Source of the DNA: Roseiconus lacunae
Lineage (GTDB): Bacteria; Planctomycetota; Planctomycetia; Pirellulales; Pirellulaceae
Assembly (NCBI RefSeq): GCF_008312935.1
Contig: NZ_VSZO01000001.1
Location: forward strand, 1,240,001-1,304,000
Length of the DNA: 64,000 nt
Reading direction: 5' to 3'
Shown here: positions 54,660-61,579 of the stretch, one piece after another
How positions within the stretch are numbered: the stretch's first letter is position 1
How the letters are laid out: the number at the start of each line of letters is the position of its first letter
Position numbers and translations under genes: made by a program
The notes under the pieces: generated by a model
Told to the model about the DNA's origin: nothing
Database searches by the model: none
What the model saw: only the letters and a program-made list of their open reading frames with translations

Positions 54660-55316
54660 ATGTCAACGCCCGATTTACGTCAAGCCCTTCGCAGCGAAAC
54701 GGCGGCTTCCCACAGACAGCTTGATCAGCGCATGGGCGACCTGGACCTATTCGGATCACCACAGCATTACGCCGCCTACTTAGCTCTGATGCATTCATTG
54801 CACTTGGCAATGGCTGATTCGATCAACTGTGTGGCGAATCACTTAAACCTGTCAAGCAACGAGGTGTTGATCCGCTCGCTGGAGCAAGATCTGGACTCAA
54901 CCGGGCACGCATCGCTGCGAAACCAGTCAGCGAATACAACGCAACAAAACGGTAGCGATACGGTCCGCGAGCGTCGCTCGCCCAGTGCGGAGCAGTGGGG
55001 CACGGCTTACGTCATCGAAGGTTCTTCGATGGGGGGCGTGTTTCTTTATCGGCAAGCCCAGCAAAAACTGGATCCTTACCTCGGCAGCGAGTTCTTACGT
55101 CAACTCTCGGGTCATGCGGCAGACCGCTGGCCACGATTCATCGAGGGGCTTCGCGCCACCGACATTGATTCCGATCGAGCCATCACATCGGCGAAGGCAA
55201 CGTTTCGGCAAGCGGAAATTATTTTGGAACAACTGTTACTTCGGCTGAACCGTTCAGAAGATGAAGAAAGAACTCACGGGAGTTCGAACCTCTCCGATCT
55301 GGGCGGTCAGCATTAG
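54660..55316 (+). CDS. bphO: Heme oxygenase (biliverdin-producing, bacteriophytochrome-associated)
   Basis: A 218-residue alpha-helical protein of the bacterial heme oxygenase family. The N-terminal LRSETAASHRQLDQRM carries the proximal heme His (His18) in the HxxLD context. YVIEGSSMGGVFLYRQAQQKL matches the distal helix of BphO/PigA-type enzymes, with the flexible Gly-Gly over the heme. The reaction opens heme to biliverdin, CO and Fe2+. An upstream ATG (54627) adds 11 residues; the ATG at 54660 gives the normal start. The gene converges on the bacteriophytochrome operon, whose product needs biliverdin, so supply of the chromophore is the obvious role. Confidence 0.88.
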   Translation: MSTPDLRQALRSETAASHRQLDQRMGDLDLFGSPQHYAAYLALMHSLHLAMADSINCVANHLNLSSNEVLIRSLEQDLDSTGHASLRNQSANTTQQNGSDTVRERRSPSAEQWGTAYVIEGSSMGGVFLYRQAQQKLDPYLGSEFLRQLSGHAADRWPRFIEGLRATDIDSDRAITSAKATFRQAEIILEQLLLRLNRSEDEERTHGSSNLSDLGGQH

Positions 55317-55421
55317 CCGCGGGCCCGCATACCTTGCTCGATGCGTGCAGGTGCGACGTTCGGACAGATTGAGTGCAATTTGAGTGCAATCGCGTTTGAT
55401 TTAGCAATCCATCTTTGGCAT

Positions 55422-57032
55422 TCAATTGCAGTCAGAATCGCATTCGATATCGCAATAACGCGCGAGCGTTTCGAGTAAGTCTCGTCGCACAATCGGTTTC
55501 GTCAAAACGTCGTTCGCGCCGGCCGCGGAAGCTTGTTGCTTGGTTTCCGAGACGGCATCGGCGGTCAGCACAACGATTGGAATCGTCGAATTGAATTGAC
55601 GAATCTTTTCGGTGGCTTCCAACCCATCCATCTCAGGCATTTGTATGTCCGTGATGACCGCGGTGAACTCGTTTGGTTGGCTGCGAACTCGATCCAGCAA
55701 TTCAACCCCGCTTGCGACAATGTCGGTTTTTCCACCGGCTGCCTCGATGATCCGCTTCAGGATCATCTGCGTCGCCGCGGTGTCTTCGGCGATCAGGAAC
55801 TTGCAATCTTGCAACAGTTCTTCGATCGATGCGGACAACGGGGGGCGTTCAGATTCGGCGGGCGCCGGCATTTCGGCAGGACGCAGTGGGACCGTAAATG
55901 AAAATGTGCTGCCCTCATCGACCTCGCTTTCGACGTGCATGCTGCCACCCATCAACATGACGAGGCGACGACAAATAGCGAGTCCCAACCCGGTCCCGCC
56001 ACCGGTCTTGGCCTTTCCTTTCGTTTCTGATTGGATGAACGGAAGAAAGATTCTTTCGAGATCGTGTCGTGGAATGCCGCATCCGTTGTCGACAACTTCG
56101 ACCAGGAAAAACGGATTGGACGGCTTGTCGGCTTGTGTGCGAACACGAACGTTGACATCGCCACCGGGGCAAAATTTTATCGCGTTACTGATTAGATTTA
56201 AAACGACTTGGCGGACCCGAATCGGATCAGCACTGACGACCGCGGGCAATGATTCGTCGAAGTCCAAGGAAAGAGTTGTTTTGTTTTCCTTGGCACGGAC
56301 CCGCATCAGCTCGATCGAACGGGCGAAGAGCTGGCGTAGCTCGAAGGCCTCCTCATCGACCTCCAGTTTGCCTGCTTCGAGTTTCGAAAGATCGAGAAGG
56401 TCGTTCAGGATTTCGACCAGGTACTGCCCGTTGTCGCGCATCGTCCGCACGAGTTCTTCTTGATCGACCGACAGATCGCTCTCCAAAAGCAATTCGCAGA
56501 TCCCCAAGACGGCCGTCATCGGCGTGCGAATCTCGTGGCTGATACTGCCCACAAGTGACGATTTCGCCTGGTTCGCTGCATCGGCCGATTGGCGACTTTC
56601 ATGGACCTCTTTGAGTAGTTCATGCCGTTCGATCGCGTTGTCGACGACGCGGAACAGGACCGACGGATAGATCGAATCTTTGGTGATGTAATCTTGCGCC
56701 CCCAGCTGGAGCGATTCACCGGCATCGTTGTTCATCGTACTGCCCGTCAGAACGACAATCGGGATCATTGGCACCCCAGTCGGACGGCGAATCTGTTCAA
56801 GGAAATCATTGCCCGAAAGACGTGGCATGTGCAGATCAACGATCACACAATCGATCGGATCGGATTGATTGAGGCACAGTTCAAGCCCGGACTCCCCGTT
56901 ATCGGCTTCTAAAAAGTGGTAGCGTCGCTCGGGCGCACCTTGCATCAATGCCGAACGCACTCGAGCGCGATCTTCCTCGCAATCGTCGATTAATAGGATC
57001 CTTTGAACCCGATCTTTACGCTTCGTGTTCAT
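55422..57032 (-). CDS. Receiver-HisKA-HATPase-receiver hybrid kinase
   Basis: A 536-residue soluble kinase with receiver domains on both ends. N-terminal REC (10-130): ILLIDDCEEDRARV, phosphoacceptor in VIVDLHMPRLSGNDFL, VLTGSTMN, and ITKDSI. Then HisKA with SLVGSISHEIRTPMTAVLGICEL, HATPase with NLISNAIKF, DNGCGIP, and GGGTGLGLAICRRLVMLMGGSM, and the C-terminal REC with LIAEDTAATQMILKRIIEAAGG, phosphoacceptor VITDIQMPEMDGLEA, VLTADA and VLTKPI. It has no membrane segment and no sensor domain, so its input is presumably phosphate from the phytochrome or the small regulator. It overlaps the regulator gene by 17 bases. Confidence 0.93.
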   Translation of the reverse strand: MNTKRKDRVQRILLIDDCEEDRARVRSALMQGAPERRYHFLEADNGESGLELCLNQSDPIDCVIVDLHMPRLSGNDFLEQIRRPTGVPMIPIVVLTGSTMNNDAGESLQLGAQDYITKDSIYPSVLFRVVDNAIERHELLKEVHESRQSADAANQAKSSLVGSISHEIRTPMTAVLGICELLLESDLSVDQEELVRTMRDNGQYLVEILNDLLDLSKLEAGKLEVDEEAFELRQLFARSIELMRVRAKENKTTLSLDFDESLPAVVSADPIRVRQVVLNLISNAIKFCPGGDVNVRVRTQADKPSNPFFLVEVVDNGCGIPRHDLERIFLPFIQSETKGKAKTGGGTGLGLAICRRLVMLMGGSMHVESEVDEGSTFSFTVPLRPAEMPAPAESERPPLSASIEELLQDCKFLIAEDTAATQMILKRIIEAAGGKTDIVASGVELLDRVRSQPNEFTAVITDIQMPEMDGLEATEKIRQFNSTIPIVVLTADAVSETKQQASAAGANDVLTKPIVRRDLLETLARYCDIECDSDCN

Positions 57033-57522
57033 CAGGAACCCTTTTGGGAATCGTGGGGCGGGCGTCGGATGGCTCGCCGGTCAGGGGTGATCGGCAGGCA
57101 TTTCGGGCAGAGTATTCTGGCAAGGCGACATCAGCGGTCCAGTAGGTGATGGTGTGATCAAGCAGTTTGATCATCTCCTTGGTTTCGACGCGTTTGACGT
57201 GAAACGAAGTACCGCCGAGTTGATAAGCCTGGCGAATTTCGTTGGGGTTGGCTGAAGTTGAAAAAACCAATTTAGGAATGCATTCGTAAGCGGGGTTTTG
57301 TTTTAGTTGTCCGAGAACTTCCATTCCGCCAGTGACGGGAAGTCGTAAATCCAAGTACAGCAAATCGGGAACGCTGTCCTTCGACCGTGCGAGCAAGTCA
57401 TCGCCAGAACGAAATCGTTCGATCTCGATCCGTCCGTCGCTTCTGCGGCATGCCGAATCGAGCAGTTCGAAGTCCTCGTTGTTGTCCTCCAAAACCCACC
57501 AATTCAGAGTACGGGTGGTCAT
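57016..57522 (-). CDS. Rcp1-like response regulator
   Basis: A 168-residue stand-alone receiver protein. WVLEDNNEDFELLDSACRR (acidic pocket), LLYLDLRLPVTGGMEVLGQLK (phosphoacceptor Asp), LVFSTSANPNEIRQAYQLGGTSFHVKRV (the S..AN and Lys) are those of the CheY-like regulators that accompany phytochromes (Rcp1-type). The C-terminal 35 residues are a basic tail. The ATG at 57522 overlaps the phytochrome stop by ATGA (57519-57522), so this start is preferred to the ATG at 57537. Likely the direct phosphate acceptor of the phytochrome kinase. Confidence 0.92.
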   Translation of the reverse strand: MTTRTLNWWVLEDNNEDFELLDSACRRSDGRIEIERFRSGDDLLARSKDSVPDLLYLDLRLPVTGGMEVLGQLKQNPAYECIPKLVFSTSANPNEIRQAYQLGGTSFHVKRVETKEMIKLLDHTITYWTADVALPEYSARNACRSPLTGEPSDARPTIPKRVPDEHEA

Positions 57523-59909
57523 GATGCCGGCTCCCATCCAAAAAAGAACGCCGTCCCCGACAGACTGGCTCCACTTTCCTGGGCCACGATTTGCACCCGA
57601 CCACCATGGCGTTCGATGATCCTACGGACGATCGTCAGGCCCGCCCCGCTTCCGCCACCGTACTGATCATGTTGGTGTAGTCGACGGAAAATATCGAAAA
57701 CTTGTTCACGGTATTTTTCGTCGATCCCGATCCCGTTATCACGTACGAACATGACGTTCGGCCCGAATTCGGGGAATTGATTCAACGGCGACTGTCGATA
57801 ATCCACCTGGCCGATTTCGATTACTTTTTCGGGGCTTTCGTTGTATTTGATGGCGTTAGAAATCAAGTTCATCAGGATTTCGCGGACACAAGAAAAATCG
57901 CCCACGATGGTAGCGTCATTGACCAACGTGACCCGAACGCCGTCCGGATTCCTGCCACCGAACAAGATGTCGATGGCCTGCGCCATCGCATCCTTCAGGT
58001 CGAACGTTTCCCACCGTAGGTCCTGACGACCGACCCGTGAAAAACGCAGCAAGCCGTCAAGCAATTCGCCCATCCGTCCGACCAATCGTTTCAGTCCGCC
58101 GATGCCTTTCTGAAACGTGGCGTCGTTCTTTGGCCCTTGTTCGAGCAGGTATAGATAATGATTCAGTCCGCGAAGCGGTTCTTTCAAGTCATGTGATGCG
58201 GCATACGCGAACGCATCAAGGTCAGCATTAAGCTGCCGAAGTTCGTCGTTGATTCGCTGGACACGATCGGCTTGTTCGATGACCAAGTTGTTCAGCGTCG
58301 CACGCAAGGTTTCGGCGGTTTCACGCTCGGCGGGCGACCACGGAAGCGATGTCCCCTCAACCTGCTCGGTAAATTTGGCAAACGACTTTCGTGGGGAAAG
58401 CCGACCCGATTCATCCGTTTCGCTTTTAACCGGATCGCCTGCCCAATGGATGGTCGACGCGTACGGCGCGCGAAAGAATAGCAACTCACCGCTATGCTTT
58501 CGTCCCAACCGAATCGCCAGCATTCCGGCTATCTGATCTTTATAGTCAGAAGCTTCGGGGATCCAATTGGAAAGCTTGTCGGTGAACGCCAAGTGGTCTT
58601 CGGTTTGCTCGTTCAGTTGCTTGAGTAGGGCTTGGATTTGCGTTTCGTCCGGCGTCGTCCCCCAACAGAGAATTTGATCGCGATGGTGAAACGCGATACC
58701 GTCGGCAGAAAACAGTTCGGTGAACCAAGGTGCCGAATCCAAAATTGCTTGTTGAAGATCTTCCCGGTTGGCAAACTGCATCGCTCGTTGGGCGATGTTG
58801 TCGTTGATCTCGATTCGTCTTGCGAGCAATGATTCCTGACGACGACTGGAGAGGTAAGTCGACAGCAGCGAACCGGCAAGTTCACATACATCGCGTTGAT
58901 CGGGCGAAAGCACCTTCTCCGTTCGATGATGACAAGCGATCAGCCCCCACAACCGATCACCGTTGATGATCGAGATCGACATGCTTGCGCCGACACCCAT
59001 GTTGCGAAGGTATTCCAAGTGGATCGGCGAAATGGCGCGCAATTGGGCGTAGGACATGTCAATCGAGCGTGACGACGAAGCTTGATCTGTCGACGCGCCC
59101 GGCTCGCCGATCATCGCTGGCGACATGGGGATCGGATCGGCATTGACGTCCGAGACGACACGAATCCAATTGAGGACGTAAAGCCTGCGGGCAGGGAGCG
59201 GGATATCACCGGCCGGGTAGTGAAGTCCTAAGAACGCTTCCTGGTCATCTCGCTTCGCTTCGGCGATCACACTGCCGTGATCATCATCGTGAAAACGATA
59301 TAACATCACCCGATCAAACCCGGTGAACGATCGGATGATCTCGATCGTCGATTGATAGATTTGCTCGAGTTGTTGATCTTCTAGTCCCGCGAACAATTGC
59401 CCGACAAGTTCCGGGCCGATCGTGTTGTCGGGGGCCAAATCACGTTCCAATTCGATCAAAATCAAATCGTCGCAGTGATGGGCCGAAGCGATCAGCGATC
59501 GGTCACCGATTTGGACGGGCCGTCGCAACCGCTTGCCTTCACGATGGGACGAAACCACTTGGGCAAGTGAATCGAGCTCCGGGGCAATCGTCGCAATTGG
59601 CTGACCGATCAACGACTGGCAGTCATCCGTCCGCGGCGTGTCGTCGGCAATTGGACCTTTGTGATGGGAGTCGTTTTCGGTGATACTCGCAACAGATGCA
59701 TGCGTTGCCAAGCAGCGTTCCGGGATCCACTGAAACAAATTTTCGCTGACCGAGACAATCAGACGGCGGTCGGTTTCGTCACTTTCGCGCACGGCAATCA
59801 TGCAGCCGTGCGGCTGGATTGTCGCGGGAAGATGAATGGGTTCCCGGTCACAATTGGTCAGCTCGACCGGACCTTGTAACGGCGTCCCGGGGAGATCGTA
59901 GGGCTCCAT
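57519..59909 (-). CDS. bphP: Bacteriophytochrome histidine kinase
   Basis: A 796-residue bacteriophytochrome, a red/far-red photoreceptor kinase. PAS domain with the biliverdin-attaching Cys20 in LTNCDREPIHLPATIQPHG; GAF domain with HYPAGDIPLPARRLYVLNW (the canonical PASDIP reads PAGDIP, key Asp kept) and LRAISPIHLEYLRNMGVGASMSISI and LWGLIACHH, with the chromophore-pocket His residues; PHY domain with the tongue motif LSPRKSFAKFTEQVEGTSLPWSPAERETAETLR (PRxSF, W to F change); HisKA with FAYAASHDLKEPLRGLNHYL; HATPase with NLISNAIKY, DNGIGID and GGGSGAGLTIVRRIIERHGG. The chromophore would come from the heme oxygenase at 54660-55316. Head of a three-gene operon. Confidence 0.96.
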   Translation of the reverse strand: MEPYDLPGTPLQGPVELTNCDREPIHLPATIQPHGCMIAVRESDETDRRLIVSVSENLFQWIPERCLATHASVASITENDSHHKGPIADDTPRTDDCQSLIGQPIATIAPELDSLAQVVSSHREGKRLRRPVQIGDRSLIASAHHCDDLILIELERDLAPDNTIGPELVGQLFAGLEDQQLEQIYQSTIEIIRSFTGFDRVMLYRFHDDDHGSVIAEAKRDDQEAFLGLHYPAGDIPLPARRLYVLNWIRVVSDVNADPIPMSPAMIGEPGASTDQASSSRSIDMSYAQLRAISPIHLEYLRNMGVGASMSISIINGDRLWGLIACHHRTEKVLSPDQRDVCELAGSLLSTYLSSRRQESLLARRIEINDNIAQRAMQFANREDLQQAILDSAPWFTELFSADGIAFHHRDQILCWGTTPDETQIQALLKQLNEQTEDHLAFTDKLSNWIPEASDYKDQIAGMLAIRLGRKHSGELLFFRAPYASTIHWAGDPVKSETDESGRLSPRKSFAKFTEQVEGTSLPWSPAERETAETLRATLNNLVIEQADRVQRINDELRQLNADLDAFAYAASHDLKEPLRGLNHYLYLLEQGPKNDATFQKGIGGLKRLVGRMGELLDGLLRFSRVGRQDLRWETFDLKDAMAQAIDILFGGRNPDGVRVTLVNDATIVGDFSCVREILMNLISNAIKYNESPEKVIEIGQVDYRQSPLNQFPEFGPNVMFVRDNGIGIDEKYREQVFDIFRRLHQHDQYGGGSGAGLTIVRRIIERHGGRVQIVAQESGASLSGTAFFFGWEPAS

Positions 59910-59957
59910 TGGCAGTTTTTCAGATCATGATCAAACGAAATTGACACCGTCCTCCTG

Positions 59958-59973
59958 ATGACATCATGACATC
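59958..59973. promoter_or_regulatory. Tandem 8-bp direct repeat upstream of the phytochrome gene
   Basis: ATGACATC occurs twice head-to-tail (59958-59965 and 59966-59973), about 50-65 bases upstream of the phytochrome start. Direct repeats at this distance can be regulator binding sites. AGGAGG on the minus strand (59951-59956 complement) is next to it but 41 bases before the ATG, with no in-frame start, so it is not the ribosome binding site of the annotated gene. Confidence 0.3.
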
Positions 59974-60084
59974 ACGCGGCTGTCCAGTTCTTGGTCTGCT
60001 GATCCGCCGAACTGCCTTAGGTCGATCAGGTGCAGAATTGACGCAAATATAACTGACCTTGGGGGTGGCTGAAAGACGCAGGCC

Positions 60085-61524
60085 CTAGACTCGGTTACGG
60101 ATTACCAATAATCGCCGCTCGGTCATTTCTTCGATGGCATAGCGAATGCCCTCCCGTCCCAAACCGCTGTCCTTCACCCCGCCGTACGGCATGTTGTCGA
60201 CACGCCAAGACGGGATGTCTCCGATGACAACGCCTCCGACGACGAGTTCGTCCCAAGCTTTCAGCGCCTTATACAAGTCTCGCGTAAAGATTCCCGCCTG
60301 TAATCCATACCGGCTGTCATTGATCTGCTTAATCGCCTGATCAAAGTCCTGGAACGTACTGAGCACTGCGACCGGGCCAAAAGCCTCTTGTGCACAGATC
60401 GGTAGCGTTTCCGGAACGTTTTCGAGCAACGTCGCTTCGACCATCGCCCCGTCGCGACCGCCGCCACAAAGTAGCGTCGCACCGGCAGCAATCGCCTCGT
60501 CAATCCATCCCTTCAACCGCTCACCCTCGGATTCGGAAATCACCGGTCCCAAGAAGGTTGACTCGTCTTTCGGATCGCCCATCTGAAGCTGCCGTGTTGC
60601 GTCGACAAGTTTGTCTCGAAAGCGATCGTAGACTGCGTGATGGACAAGGATACGCTGCACGCCAATGCAGCTTTGCCCGGACTGGTAGAACGCGCCCACA
60701 ATCAATCGTTCTACCGCGTCGTCCAAATCAGCATCTTGATCGACGACGCAGGCCGCATTCCCGCCGAGTTCTAGAACGACCTTTTTCTTCCCCGCCTTAC
60801 TTTTCAGATCCCAGCCGACTTCCGGGGACCCCGTAAAACTGAGCAGCTTAAAACGCTCGTCCGTCGTCAGTGCGTCGGCCGCATCACGATGACAAGGCAG
60901 GATTGAAAACGCGCCACGCGGCAAATCGGTTTCGGCCAACACCTCCCCGATTAATAATGCTCCGATCGGCGTTCGGCTTGCCGGTTTAAGTACAAACGGA
61001 CAGCCCGCGGCGATGGCCGGTGCGATCTTGTGTGCCGCAAGATTCAACGGGAAGTTGAAGGGGGAAATGAACGAACAGGGCCCGATCGGTACCCGACGGT
61101 CCATGCCCCGGTAGCCTTCGGCACGTCGCGAGATCTCTAGATTCAGCACGCTCCCTTCGATTCGAACCGATTCCTCGGCGGCGATCCGAAACGTATCGAT
61201 CAGACGGGTCACCTCGCCGCGACTATCTTTGATCGGCTTACCGGCTTCGACGCACAAGCTATCGGCGAGTGCGTCGGCGCGTTCTTCGAAACGACGGACA
61301 CAGTGATTTAAGATTCGTTGTCGACGATAAGGCGGTAATTGCCGCATCGCATCACTCGCCTCGACCGCCGCCTCGATCGCACGATCGATCATATTCGTGT
61401 TGGCAAGCGACACCGTCGACACGACTTTTCCGGTGTACTTGTCGGTGACATCAAGTGTCGCTTCGCTGTACTGTGGACGGTTGGCGAGGTAAAGCGGATA
61501 TCGATTCTGCATCGTCATGGTCAA
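60085..61524 (-). CDS. NAD(P)-dependent aldehyde dehydrogenase
   Basis: A 479-residue aldehyde dehydrogenase superfamily protein, oxidising an aldehyde to a carboxylic acid. Family motifs: PFNFPLNLAAHKIAPAIAAGCPFVLKPASRTP (the N and the K), FTGSPEVGWDL, the glutamate in VVLELGGNAACVVD, the catalytic Cys in SGQSCIGVQRILVH (about residue 282), and QEAFGPVAVLSTF, GGVVIGDIPSWRVDNMPYGGVKDSGLGREG. Length is standard. The substrate cannot be named; the class includes lactaldehyde, succinate-semialdehyde and non-phosphorylating glyceraldehyde-3-phosphate dehydrogenases. It is 60 bases before the U32 peptidase gene stop on the same strand. Confidence 0.95.
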   Translation of the reverse strand: MTMTMQNRYPLYLANRPQYSEATLDVTDKYTGKVVSTVSLANTNMIDRAIEAAVEASDAMRQLPPYRRQRILNHCVRRFEERADALADSLCVEAGKPIKDSRGEVTRLIDTFRIAAEESVRIEGSVLNLEISRRAEGYRGMDRRVPIGPCSFISPFNFPLNLAAHKIAPAIAAGCPFVLKPASRTPIGALLIGEVLAETDLPRGAFSILPCHRDAADALTTDERFKLLSFTGSPEVGWDLKSKAGKKKVVLELGGNAACVVDQDADLDDAVERLIVGAFYQSGQSCIGVQRILVHHAVYDRFRDKLVDATRQLQMGDPKDESTFLGPVISESEGERLKGWIDEAIAAGATLLCGGGRDGAMVEATLLENVPETLPICAQEAFGPVAVLSTFQDFDQAIKQINDSRYGLQAGIFTRDLYKALKAWDELVVGGVVIGDIPSWRVDNMPYGGVKDSGLGREGIRYAIEEMTERRLLVIRNRV

Positions 61525-61579
61525 AACCTCGGCAACTGGGAAGGCAACGCCCGGGACACAAGGGTGAACTCAAAGCGTT

